64,000 bases of DNA, from positions 186,001 to 250,000 of the forward strand of contig NZ_SODV01000002.1 in assembly GCF_004366355.1 (NCBI RefSeq), read 5' to 3'. This DNA is from Dinghuibacter silviterrae (GTDB lineage: Bacteria > Bacteroidota > Bacteroidia > Chitinophagales > Chitinophagaceae). Under the pieces are notes generated by a model. That model searched no databases and was not told the origin of the DNA. It saw only the letters and a list, made by a program, of their open reading frames with translations. A program made the translations under genes and the position numbers. This document shows positions 18,727-27,503 of this stretch, piece by piece. The first letter of the stretch is position 1, and every line of letters starts with the position of its first letter.

Positions 18727-20205
18727 TCAGTGTACAATGATTTTCCGGATACTGGAAGTGGCGCCGCTCCCGTCACTCACATAGATCACCCCATTTTTAT
18801 CCATGGCGATCCCTGAGGGGCCCTCGAACAAGGCTCCGGAACCAGTTCCGTTTTGCGTTCCCTGCACCCCGATTTTACCGGCAATGGTGGTCACCAAACC
18901 GTTTGGGGCGATCATTCGGACGACATGATCGCCCGGATCGGTGACATATATATTGCCGCTTTTCGGGTCCCTCACCAGGTCATTTACACTGGTGAATCCT
19001 GCAAATGTGCCGACGCCATCCTGGAATCCTCCATTTCCGCCGCCACCGGCAAAAGTGCTTACCGAACCATTGCTCAACAACCGGATCATGTTGTTGTCGC
19101 ATATATACACATTGCCTGAACCGTCCAGTTGCAAAGCTGTGGGATAGGAAAAACCTGCGGAAGCCGCGGGACCGTTGACTATTCCCTGCAGCCCGGTACC
19201 GGCCAGGATACTTACGCTGCCGCTGGGGCTTACCATCTTGATTCGCTCCGCATCGGACAAAAGGAGATCTCCGGATCCATCAAAGGCAATGCCTACCGGC
19301 GATGACAGCGCGATACCTGCCGGGCCGCCCATCGGCAGTAGTGACGTTACACTGTCCGCCGTTATCTTGAAGACGATACCGTAAAATCTATCCGTGGCAT
19401 AGAGGTTCCCATCCGGTCCGAATGCCAGATTCCATGCGCCATAGATGCCAGCCGACAGGATTGGACTTCCACCGCCAAAACTAAACATCCCGTTCCCTGC
19501 ATAGGTGGTGACCGTACCGGAATTTGGGTCGACCTTGTCGATCACACCGGCTGGCGGGTCAGACACATAAAGATTTCCATTCTTGTCAAAAGTCATGCCT
19601 GCCGGCGTTTGGAAGGCACCGGTTGCGGTAAGGTTGGTTACTTCGCCCACCGGTGTAACGGTAAAATCCGAGAGCGAGGTGTAAGGCTGGTTTTTAAAAT
19701 TGACCGTTACTTTGCCGCTGGTTGCACCGGTCGGGACGGCCACGGTCATAAATGACATAAACAGATTGGAGGGCGTTGCCGTAGCGCCATTGAATGAAAC
19801 AGAATAATCCGACAGGGTAGTACTGCCCCCGGTTATGATCGTAATCGGATAACCAGGTGCCTCCGCTTGCGGGGTGAATTTGGGGGCGATTTGGAATTCC
19901 TGGGCCGTCTGCCATTGCCTGCCGTTCACCTGTATGGTAATCCGGTCTCGCGCAGTGTAGTAAGGCACGACAACAGTTAATTGGGTAGAAGTGGCGGTCA
20001 ACACCTGCGCGTTAGTCGTATCATTGAACTGGACGACGTCGGCGGTAGCATTGGTGGAGAAGCTTGAGCCCGTGATGGTGATAATCCCGCCGATCGTATC
20101 GATAGCGGGAGAGACCGAAAGGGTGGCGGGTATACCATTACTCTTTTGACAGGCACTTATGAAAGTGATCAGGATGATTGCAGGGATTTTGATGGGGCGG
20201 AACAT
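18727..20205 (-). CDS. IPT/TIG and NHL-repeat lipoprotein
   Basis: A cell-envelope lipoprotein of 492 residues. The lipobox is FISAC, with the acylated Cys at about 19. Two IPT/TIG immunoglobulin-like domains occupy about 28-190, and a beta-propeller built from NHL repeats fills the rest. Repeating units such as GMTFDKNGNLYVSDP, GIAFDGSGDLLLSDA and GIAMDKNGVIYVSDG mark the blades. The layout is common in Bacteroidota and usually implies protein or polysaccharide binding at the cell surface rather than catalysis. It is monocistronic and divergent from the amidohydrolase, 177 bp away. Confidence 0.88.
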   Translation of the reverse strand: MFRPIKIPAIILITFISACQKSNGIPATLSVSPAIDTIGGIITITGSSFSTNATADVVQFNDTTNAQVLTATSTQLTVVVPYYTARDRITIQVNGRQWQTAQEFQIAPKFTPQAEAPGYPITIITGGSTTLSDYSVSFNGATATPSNLFMSFMTVAVPTGATSGKVTVNFKNQPYTSLSDFTVTPVGEVTNLTATGAFQTPAGMTFDKNGNLYVSDPPAGVIDKVDPNSGTVTTYAGNGMFSFGGGSPILSAGIYGAWNLAFGPDGNLYATDRFYGIVFKITADSVTSLLPMGGPAGIALSSPVGIAFDGSGDLLLSDAERIKMVSPSGSVSILAGTGLQGIVNGPAASAGFSYPTALQLDGSGNVYICDNNMIRLLSNGSVSTFAGGGGNGGFQDGVGTFAGFTSVNDLVRDPKSGNIYVTDPGDHVVRMIAPNGLVTTIAGKIGVQGTQNGTGSGALFEGPSGIAMDKNGVIYVSDGSGATSSIRKIIVH

Positions 20206-20311
20206 AGGCTTAGGGGTAATGCAAGCTGAAAATAAGTGGTATGGGGGACAAATTATAGTGATTAGAGGAAATTAACAGGCTGGATAAATTTAAAAAATCA
20301 GGTCAAAAAAC

Positions 20312-20353
20312 TTGATAAACCGATCGGTTGCGCATATATTTGCAACCAATCGG
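20312..20353 (+). promoter_or_regulatory. Promoter with palindromic operator before the amidohydrolase
   Basis: A -7 element TATATTTG (20335-20342) sits 20 bp after a TTG (20312-20314), the spacing of Bacteroidota sigma-A promoters. The spacer holds a perfect 12-bp palindrome, AACCGATCGGTT (20318-20329). A wider 12-bp inverted repeat with one mismatch (20320-20331 and 20342-20353) frames the -7 element. This is what a repressor site, for example of the TetR type, would look like. No such regulator lies next to it. Confidence 0.65.
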
Positions 20354-20382
20354 CTTCTTATTATATAAAAACCAACCGCTGT

Positions 20383-21795
20383 ATGAAAAAACTTCTCCTT
20401 GCCGGATTTTATCTCATCGCCGGTTTGCAGGCGATGGCTCAGACGTCCTTTTCAGACGTGGTAAAGAAATACATCGATTACGATACCACCCTTATCGCCT
20501 TTACCCATTGCAGGCTCGCCGATGTCAAACACCTGAAGGTGCTGGAAGACCAAACGGTGATCGTCCGAAACGGTGTGATCACTGCAGTAGATGACAGCAA
20601 AAAATTGTCCGCCCCTCCGGGCAGCACCGTCATCGACCTTACCGGGAAATCCCTGTTGCCGGGGTTTGTGCTCTTACATGAACACATGTACTATGCGAAC
20701 TACTCGGCTGACTTCAGCTATCTACACGTCAAACAACTGCCGTATACTTTCCCCAAACTATACCTCGCCTGTGGTGCAACGATGATTCGTACCGCCGGCA
20801 GCGTCGAGCCCTATTCCGACCTGAACCTCAAACGGGACATCGACCAGGGCAAGATCCTCGGACCGGAAATGGACGTGACCGCCCCCTACCTGGAAGGGAA
20901 AGGCAGCATCTTTCCAGGGATGCACGAATTGAGCGGCCCCGCAGAGGCGAAAGCCTTTGTCGACTTCTGGGCCAGCCAGGGCTGCACTTCCTTCAAGGGA
21001 TATATGTTCGTGAATAGGGCTACGCTGAAGGCCGCCATAGATGAGGCGCACGCCAAAGGACTAAAAGTGACGGGCCATTTATGTGCGGTCACCTACCGCG
21101 AGGCGGCCGAAATGGGCATTGACCAGTTGGAGCATGGCTTTTCTGTGTCCACGGATTTTGTCCCCAACAAAAAGGAGGATGCCTGTCCATTGTTTGCGGC
21201 ACCCATCGCCTCCGCGGATTCTCCACAAGTAAAAGCGCTTATCCAATTCCTGGTCGATAAAAAAGTGACCGTGACGTCCACCCTGGCCGTCATCTACAAC
21301 ATGACTACCCTGGATACAACGATCCGTCCCGAAGTACTGGAGGCGATGGCGCCCGATACCCGGAGCATGTTCCTGAATGTCTACAACAAAATGCGAAGCC
21401 CTTTGGGCAATAAAGCCATGCTGGAGGAAATGAAGATGGAAAAAATGTTTTCGGATGCCGGCGGCCTGTTGACCGTGGGTACCGATCCCACGGGCAGCGG
21501 CGCCACCCTGGCGGGATATGGCTCACAGCAGTCGATTGAATTGTTGACGAAGGCGGGCTTCAGCCCGATAGAAGCGATACGCATCGCGACGTACAATGGC
21601 GCAAAAGCGCTGGGGCTTTCAGATAAGATGGGTTCCATAGAAGTTGGTAAGGCGGCGGATCTTGTGGTTGTTGATGGGGATATTTTTCAGGATATTCAGA
21701 ATATCAGAAAGATTGTATGGGTGTTTAAGCACGGGGTGGGATTCAATTCGCAAAAAATATTCGCCTCCGTGAAAGGAGAAGTCGGTATATACTAG
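20383..21795 (+). CDS. Secreted amidohydrolase-superfamily enzyme (imidazolonepropionase/prolidase-like)
   Basis: A metal-dependent hydrolase of 470 residues with a signal peptide (about 1-20, ending AMAQ). Metal ligands of the amidohydrolase barrel are visible in order: LLHEHMYY (HxH pair), the candidate carboxylated Lys in SFKGYMF, His in KVTGHL, His in LEHGFS and Asp in VGTDPTGSG. The C-terminal LGLSDKMGSIEVGKAADLVV is the sandwich typical of imidazolonepropionase-like enzymes and Xaa-Pro dipeptidase relatives. Export argues against a role in histidine breakdown; cleavage of a peptide or cyclic amide in the periplasm is more likely. It stands alone behind a promoter with a strong palindrome. 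Confidence 0.87.
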   Translation: MKKLLLAGFYLIAGLQAMAQTSFSDVVKKYIDYDTTLIAFTHCRLADVKHLKVLEDQTVIVRNGVITAVDDSKKLSAPPGSTVIDLTGKSLLPGFVLLHEHMYYANYSADFSYLHVKQLPYTFPKLYLACGATMIRTAGSVEPYSDLNLKRDIDQGKILGPEMDVTAPYLEGKGSIFPGMHELSGPAEAKAFVDFWASQGCTSFKGYMFVNRATLKAAIDEAHAKGLKVTGHLCAVTYREAAEMGIDQLEHGFSVSTDFVPNKKEDACPLFAAPIASADSPQVKALIQFLVDKKVTVTSTLAVIYNMTTLDTTIRPEVLEAMAPDTRSMFLNVYNKMRSPLGNKAMLEEMKMEKMFSDAGGLLTVGTDPTGSGATLAGYGSQQSIELLTKAGFSPIEAIRIATYNGAKALGLSDKMGSIEVGKAADLVVVDGDIFQDIQNIRKIVWVFKHGVGFNSQKIFASVKGEVGIY

Positions 21796-21827
21796 TGCCG
21801 GGCGCGGGTCGCGCAACTTTTTTTTTT

Positions 21828-21849
21828 GAACAAAGTTCGAACCGGTTCG
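21828..21849. promoter_or_regulatory. Overlapping GAAC/GTTC palindromes (candidate GntR site 1)
   Basis: Nested inverted repeats: GAAC-AAA-GTTC, GTTCGAAC (21835-21842) and the 12-bp perfect palindrome CGAACCGGTTCG (21838-21849). The same half-sites recur at 21977 and 22758 around the GntR gene. Confidence 0.5.
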
Positions 21850-21976
21850 GGGTAAAAGTGTATTAAGATTAAATACGTTATTCCCTACGGACTGAACATA
21901 TACATGCGTTTGGGGCATGCGCCGGTCGAAACTCCCGGAAATATTATTTGTAGGTTATTTTTATTCTTTCGTTCTT

Positions 21977-21990
21977 TATGTTCGAACATA
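21977..21990. promoter_or_regulatory. Perfect 14-bp palindrome before the GntR gene (candidate site 2)
   Basis: TATGTTCGAACATA is fully self-complementary and lies 12 bp before the proposed TTG start of the GntR regulator. This is a good position for autoregulation. Confidence 0.6.
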
Positions 21991-22002
21991 CCTACATTTC
22001 AA

Positions 22003-22734
22003 TTGATCGATCACAAAAGCAAACTGCCACTTCACGCCCAGGTCGAGGAATTTCTTCGAAAACTGATTGCGGCTGAGAAAGGAAAGATGAGCGGCCTTTT
22101 GCCCAAAGAGGTCGAATTGGCGAACCGGCTCGGGGTGTCGCGGAACACGATTCGCCAGGCAACGAACAAGCTGGAGAATGAAGGGTTGATCATCAGAAAA
22201 AAAGGTGTAGGCACACGCATCGCGGAAAGAAGGGGCTTACAAACCGGCTTGGATCACTGGTACAGCTTTACCCGGGAAATGCAGGAGAAAGGTATCGTTG
22301 TCACCAACCTTCGGTTGAAGGTGGAATGGACGCTGGTCAACGACATTATCCGGAATTTCTTTCTTATTGATGAAAACAAAAAGGTCCTGAAGCTATCGAA
22401 ATTGAAGGGCGAAGCATCCGGAGAACCGATCGTTTATTTCGAGAGTTGGTTTCACCCGCGCATCGGGGCCGGCGACCAGGACGATTTCAACCGGCCCTTG
22501 TATTCCATGTTGGAGGAGAAATACGGAATTGTCGTGGCACGAAGCCAGGAGCAAATCAAGGCGAGCTCCGCCGGGCTTATGGCCAAGCGGCTTGGCGTAG
22601 AGCCAGGCTTCCCGGTGTTAATCAGGGAGCGGTTTGTATACGATGTGGGTGACCGGCCGGTGGAATACAATGTCGGGTACTATCGGAGCGATAAGTTTGT
22701 GTACAACATCGACATTAAAAAAGGCAGTTTTTAG
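22003..22734 (+). CDS. GntR-family regulator with UTRA effector domain (HutC type)
   Basis: A transcription factor of 243 residues. A winged helix-turn-helix (about 10-75, containing LPKEVELANRLGVSRNTIRQ) is joined to a UTRA ligand-binding domain (about 95-240) ending RERFVYDVGDRPVEYNVGYY. The start is uncertain. I prefer TTG at 22003, giving (M)IDHKSKLPLHAQVEE, where family similarity begins; an ATG 33 codons upstream at 21904 would place a perfect palindrome inside the gene. UTRA regulators commonly sense sugar phosphates or amino sugars. The gene precedes susC-susD-GH38 in the same direction, and related palindromes lie before both transcripts, so it probably controls that uptake locus. 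Confidence 0.85.
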   Translation: MIDHKSKLPLHAQVEEFLRKLIAAEKGKMSGLLPKEVELANRLGVSRNTIRQATNKLENEGLIIRKKGVGTRIAERRGLQTGLDHWYSFTREMQEKGIVVTNLRLKVEWTLVNDIIRNFFLIDENKKVLKLSKLKGEASGEPIVYFESWFHPRIGAGDQDDFNRPLYSMLEEKYGIVVARSQEQIKASSAGLMAKRLGVEPGFPVLIRERFVYDVGDRPVEYNVGYYRSDKFVYNIDIKKGSF

Positions 22735-22757
22735 AGGGCATTTTTTTGATTTTTAAT

Positions 22758-22777
22758 ATGTTCAGACGTATGAACAT
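22758..22777. promoter_or_regulatory. Inverted repeat before susC (candidate GntR site 3)
   Basis: ATGTTCA-N6-TGAACAT, with perfect 7-bp arms, lies about 39 bp before the susC start. It shares ATGTTC/GAACAT with the palindrome upstream of the GntR gene, though the half-site spacing differs. Confidence 0.55.
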
Positions 22778-22815
22778 GACTATCCATATTTAATCACCAA
22801 CAATTGTTTGCCATT

Positions 22816-25800
22816 ATGAAAAACGTTAGGCTGCGACCAAACCCGGAAAGCAAGAAGATCTGGCGCCTGCTTCTTCTGCTTATATCGCTGTACAATGGGG
22901 CACTTCATGCTCAGTCCCGGCCATTGACCGGGCGGGTGATCGACGACGGCGGTAAGCCGCTGTCCGGCGTTTCCGTTGTTATCAGGGGAGAAAAAATTGG
23001 TACGACCACGGATGACAACGGTAACTATCATTTGCAGGTCCAGGGAAATCCGAAACTGATATTCTCCTTTGTTGGCTACGGCTCCAAGGAGGTCAGTGCC
23101 GGCGAAGCCGGAACGGTGGTGTTGGCGGTGGCGCACAGCGCCGTGGACTCACTGGTCGTTGTCGGATACGGTACCGCGCGGAAGGTCGACGTCACCGGTT
23201 CGGTGGCTTCGGTCAAATCCGGCGAAATCCTGGACAAACCGATCACCAACGTGCTGGAAGGCCTCCAGGGGCGCGTCGCGGGTGTCGATATTGCGTTGAA
23301 CTCGGGTGCGCCGGGTGGTCTTGCCTCCGTCATCATCCGCGGTATCGGCTCGATCAATTCGAGTACCGATCCGCTGTATGTCGTGGACGGGGTAGCCATG
23401 GAAAATATTCAGTTCCTCAACCCTTACGACATACAGGATGTAGAGGTATTGAAGGACGCTTCGGCGACCTCCATTTATGGCGCCAGGGGCTCCAATGGCG
23501 TCATCCTCGTGACAACAAAACGTGGAGCAAGCCAACGCGGGACGGTGGTTTCTTACGATATGTCCGTTAGTTACGGGCACTTGGAGCACGAAATGAAGGT
23601 ATTGAATTCAACCCAATGGCTGAAGGTGCTTGCAGGCGGCATGGCCAATAACAGTATATGGGGCGCACCCCCCCGGTCCCTTGACCTAAGCGATACCCGG
23701 CTTTTTAATTCGGACGGTACCCCTAAGTACAGCACCGATTGGCAAAAGGCCACCACGCGGAACGCCATCTCGAACAATCACCAGGTGTCTATCCAAACCA
23801 GGGGGGAAAATTCATCGACCGGTATATTCATGAACTACTCCTACAACCAGGGGATCATGTTGAATTCCGACCTCCGCCGTTACAATCTTCGCTTTACCCA
23901 CGACGCCAAACTGGCCAGTTGGGTGGACTTCGGGATGAACGTCCTGGTCAATTATTCCAAAGAGAACGAAGTCGATCCGACCACAGGGGCCAACACGCCG
24001 ACCCGGACCATGATCGAAATGCCCCCTATATTTCCAGTGAAATTCCCGGACGGGTCATGGGCCAACAACCAGGTTTCGTCCACCTTTTCCTTCCTTGACG
24101 CGGCGGAAAACCCGGCGAAGGTGCTGCTGCAGCAGACCCGCCTCAACACGCGCACCCAAATCTTTGGAAACGCTTTCCTGAATTTCCATCTTACCAAAGA
24201 CCTGGACTTTAAAACCCAGTTTGGCACGGACCTTCAAAACAACCAGGCGGACTACTACAGCCCCTCCGACCTGTTGAATATTTCGGCGAACCAGAAAGGG
24301 GTCGCGTCCATCAACAGCGAGCAATATGCCTACTGGCAACAGGAAAACTACCTGACCTACAAGAAGCGCTTTGGTGAACATCATATCAACGTGTTGCTCG
24401 GTGCCAGCTGGCAGGAGCGGATCGACGAACAATTGAATGGCAGCACACAGTACTTCTCCGATGACTTCTACCGCCAATACAACCTGGCCGCCGGCGCTCA
24501 GCCGAACCCTCCCGCCAGCAGCTATGACCGGTGGTCGATCAATTCGTACTTCGCCAGGGTCGGCTATAATTTCGCCGACAAATATTTGTTGACGCTGACA
24601 GAACGCGAGGATGGCTCGTCCCGCTTTGGCGCGAACAATAAATACGGTTCCTTCCCTTCCATAGGCGCCGGCTGGGTAGCCAGCAAGGAAAATTTCCTGT
24701 CGGGCGTTTCGGCGATCAACTTGTTGAAAATCCGCGGCTCCTACGGCGTCACGGGGAACACGGAAATCGGAAGTTATCAGTCGCTGGCGACCATCAGCAG
24801 CGGGACAACCCTTTTGGATGGAAACCGCGTCGCTTCGTCCAGTATCAACGGCTTGCCCAATCCGGACCTGAAATGGGAAAAGACGGCACAAACGGATGTC
24901 GGTCTTGAATTGCAGCTTTTTCACAGCCGTTTGTCCTTTGAAGGCGACTATTATTACAAAAAGACGACCAACCTGTTGTTGAACAAACCCGTTCCGAACA
25001 GCACCGGTTTCTCCGGCGTATTGTCGAATATCGGCAGCATGCAAAATGCGGGCGTTGACCTGATGGTGTCTGCCCGGATCGTCGACGGACGGGACTTCTC
25101 CTGGACCACGGCTTTCACGGCCAACTACAACAAGAACAAGGTGCTGAAACTGGGTAGCAATAACGAAGATATATTTCCCGGTCCGTATTGGGGCCCGGTC
25201 AGTGACGGTTTTACCATCCTTCGCGTTGGGCAGGCAGCCGGATCTTTCTACGGTTATCAGCGCATGGGCACCTACAGCACGGCTGATGTAGCGGCCGGAC
25301 TGGCCCAGGACCCCAATTTCCCTTATAAAGCCGGTGAGGAAAAAGAATCCGCACAGAAGTCTATTCTTGGTCACGGATCGCCTGACTGGAACGGAAGTTT
25401 CGTGAATACGTTCCGGTATAAGAATTTTGACCTGATGGTCGATCTTCAGTTCTCCGAGGGCGCCAAGATTGCTCAAGCCTTCCTGTTCTCGTCGGAAGAC
25501 CGGACCGGGTATAGCAATTCACTGGTCACCGTATTGAATGCCTGGACCCCTCAAAATCAGAATACGCCCATACAGCAATTGCGTTTTGCGCCGGACGCCG
25601 GTCAAAGCGCGGCGTTTGATAGCCACTGGGTGGCGGATGGCTCTTTCATTCGCGGTCGCAACATCGTGTTTGGGTACAACCTCACACAGAACGAATTAAG
25701 CCCGCTCCATGTTCGCCGGCTTCGTTTTTACGTCAGCGCGCAAAACCTTTTCCTGATCATGTCGAAGCAATACAAGGGCTATGATCCGCAAAGTGTTTCC

Positions 25801-25899
25801 TGGAATACCCCCGGCGCGCCACCCTTCGGCCAGAACATCGAATTTTATCAATATCCGAAAGCCAGGACGTTTACGTTCGGTCTGAACATGGGCCTTTAA
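22816..25899 (+). CDS. SusC-family TonB-dependent outer-membrane transporter
   Basis: Imports oligosaccharides captured by its SusD partner, driven by TonB. It has 1027 residues, starting at the ATG at 22816; a TTG four codons upstream is less likely. The order is signal peptide, carboxypeptidase-D-like domain (about 35-115, with LTGRVIDDGGKPLSGVSVVI), TonB-box region SLVVVGYGTARK, plug with PLYVVDGVAM and EVLKDASATSIYGARGSNGV, then the barrel. It is followed after 22 bp by susD and then a GH38 mannosidase, which suggests a mannose-containing glycan. The GntR gene lies immediately upstream, and an inverted repeat lies in the promoter region. Confidence 0.95.
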   Translation: MKNVRLRPNPESKKIWRLLLLLISLYNGALHAQSRPLTGRVIDDGGKPLSGVSVVIRGEKIGTTTDDNGNYHLQVQGNPKLIFSFVGYGSKEVSAGEAGTVVLAVAHSAVDSLVVVGYGTARKVDVTGSVASVKSGEILDKPITNVLEGLQGRVAGVDIALNSGAPGGLASVIIRGIGSINSSTDPLYVVDGVAMENIQFLNPYDIQDVEVLKDASATSIYGARGSNGVILVTTKRGASQRGTVVSYDMSVSYGHLEHEMKVLNSTQWLKVLAGGMANNSIWGAPPRSLDLSDTRLFNSDGTPKYSTDWQKATTRNAISNNHQVSIQTRGENSSTGIFMNYSYNQGIMLNSDLRRYNLRFTHDAKLASWVDFGMNVLVNYSKENEVDPTTGANTPTRTMIEMPPIFPVKFPDGSWANNQVSSTFSFLDAAENPAKVLLQQTRLNTRTQIFGNAFLNFHLTKDLDFKTQFGTDLQNNQADYYSPSDLLNISANQKGVASINSEQYAYWQQENYLTYKKRFGEHHINVLLGASWQERIDEQLNGSTQYFSDDFYRQYNLAAGAQPNPPASSYDRWSINSYFARVGYNFADKYLLTLTEREDGSSRFGANNKYGSFPSIGAGWVASKENFLSGVSAINLLKIRGSYGVTGNTEIGSYQSLATISSGTTLLDGNRVASSSINGLPNPDLKWEKTAQTDVGLELQLFHSRLSFEGDYYYKKTTNLLLNKPVPNSTGFSGVLSNIGSMQNAGVDLMVSARIVDGRDFSWTTAFTANYNKNKVLKLGSNNEDIFPGPYWGPVSDGFTILRVGQAAGSFYGYQRMGTYSTADVAAGLAQDPNFPYKAGEEKESAQKSILGHGSPDWNGSFVNTFRYKNFDLMVDLQFSEGAKIAQAFLFSSEDRTGYSNSLVTVLNAWTPQNQNTPIQQLRFAPDAGQSAAFDSHWVADGSFIRGRNIVFGYNLTQNELSPLHVRRLRFYVSAQNLFLIMSKQYKGYDPQSVSWNTPGAPPFGQNIEFYQYPKARTFTFGLNMGL

Positions 25900-25921
25900 T
25901 TACCAATTTAACATCACTCAA

Positions 25922-27502
25922 ATGAAAAAAATATCATTTTTTGCGTTGGGGATGGCTGCCCTGGTGTTCGCCTCCTGCAAGAAGTTTTTAGCGGAAAACC
26001 CAAAGAGTTCACAGCCGGTCGGTGACTACTATCAAACCATCGACCAGGTGCAGAGCGCTGTCAATTATCTATATAACCCAGCGACGGGGCCAAACAGTTT
26101 TTTTAGTATTGGGGGTCTTTACGACGGCAGCAACAGCTTTACGTTGGATAACCTGAGCGGTATGTCTAACAACGTCGTGGCCCAAAACCCGAGCGTTCGT
26201 TATTTCGCCTCGCTGACGCAAACAGCGGATAACGAGGACAACTACGTAGACGGCATCTGGTCTTCGTTCTATAGCAACATCGCGAGTGCCAATACGATTA
26301 TTACGGCCGTCAGTGCAAGCACGTCGATCGACCAGACGAGCGCCGCGCCTTTGGTCGCGACGGCCAAATTTTTCCGGGCGATGGACTATTACTACCTGGT
26401 TCGTCTGTTTGGCGCTGTTCCGTTGATCCTAAAGCCCTATACAAGCCTGGATGGGATCTATGCACCGCGCACCTCCGTAGATTCGGTGTATCAGGCCATC
26501 GTTAAGGATTTAAACGACGCCTACACGAACGGGGGCTTGACAGACAAGCCCATGGGTCAAAATGGGAATCAAATATCGAAGGGTACCGTCGGAACGGTAC
26601 TGGCCGAGGTGTACCTGACGATGGCAGGTAAACCGCTGGGCCAGGGTTCAACGGCCTACACCTCCGCTTTGCAGACGGCACAGTCGATCATCAACAGCAG
26701 CGGCGGTTATGCGCTCTTCGACAACTCCGGCGGAACGACGGCGTTCGACAAATTGCGGCTAACCGCTTATGACCAGGGCAGCGAGTATATGTATTTCGTC
26801 GAATACAACAGCTCCATCCAGCAAAGTGCTTACCCGGAGTATTCATTACCGAATACCTTCCCGCTCAGCGTGCCCAATTCGAACCTGCACGTGGCGTATA
26901 CCCTGGTTACCCAGGCCTGGACGCCGACGACGACATTGTTGAGCATGTACGACAGTACGAACGATATCCGCCGGCATGAGAAGCAATTCTACAGCACGTC
27001 GTTTAACTACACGACTACCGGTGGAACCCCGGCTTCGATCACATACTCCTTCATGCCGTACCGCTGGTTCGATAGCCTGGCGATCTTCAGCACCGCGGCA
27101 TCCGGGAAGTATACGAGCGTTTACCGTTTGGCCGATGTGTACCTGATCGCGGCGGAGGCTGCCAATGAATTGAACCAGGACCCCACCCCGTTTCTAACAC
27201 CCATCCTGGCAAGGGCCTATGTTACGCCACCCGCTATTCCCGCTAATCAAGCCAGCCGTCGTAACTTTATCCTGGCGGAGCGGTTCAAGGAACTGGCCAT
27301 GGAAGGCCACTTCTGGTTTGATATGCTTCGCACACAGTCTTATCCGGATGTCGATGCATCGCATAATGTAACCTTTTCGGCATTGGTCGGCCACTCCAAC
27401 GGTCGTGGTCAAACGTACGCTAATACCGACCTTTTATTTCCTTTACCTCTAACGGAAATGCAGCGAAATCCTAATTTAGTTCCGCAAAACCCTGGATATT
27501 AA
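25922..27502 (+). CDS. SusD/RagB-family surface glycan-binding lipoprotein
   Basis: The outer-membrane lipoprotein lid of the SusC transporter, binding glycan before uptake. It has 526 residues, with lipobox VFASC (Cys about 19) followed by KKFLAENP, the usual beginning of SusD proteins. The tetratricopeptide-rich core includes AKFFRAMDYYYLVRLFGAVPL and the C-terminal RNFILAERFKELAMEGHFWF with its Arg-Glu-Arg helix. It ends near LPLTEMQRNPNLVPQNPGY, which is complete for the family. It lies between susC (22 bp) and the GH38 gene (1 bp), so it is certainly in the operon. Confidence 0.95.
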   Translation: MKKISFFALGMAALVFASCKKFLAENPKSSQPVGDYYQTIDQVQSAVNYLYNPATGPNSFFSIGGLYDGSNSFTLDNLSGMSNNVVAQNPSVRYFASLTQTADNEDNYVDGIWSSFYSNIASANTIITAVSASTSIDQTSAAPLVATAKFFRAMDYYYLVRLFGAVPLILKPYTSLDGIYAPRTSVDSVYQAIVKDLNDAYTNGGLTDKPMGQNGNQISKGTVGTVLAEVYLTMAGKPLGQGSTAYTSALQTAQSIINSSGGYALFDNSGGTTAFDKLRLTAYDQGSEYMYFVEYNSSIQQSAYPEYSLPNTFPLSVPNSNLHVAYTLVTQAWTPTTTLLSMYDSTNDIRRHEKQFYSTSFNYTTTGGTPASITYSFMPYRWFDSLAIFSTAASGKYTSVYRLADVYLIAAEAANELNQDPTPFLTPILARAYVTPPAIPANQASRRNFILAERFKELAMEGHFWFDMLRTQSYPDVDASHNVTFSALVGHSNGRGQTYANTDLLFPLPLTEMQRNPNLVPQNPGY

Positions 27503-27503
27503 T

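Noticed and set aside
22804-22815. TTG start four codons before the first susC
   Set aside because: The ATG at 22816 gives a normal start; the TTG adds nothing.
24055-25476. 473-codon open frame on the minus strand inside susC
   Set aside because: It lies wholly antisense to a certain SusC barrel, has low-complexity Arg/Gly/Val composition and no domain; it is a shadow of GC-rich coding sequence.
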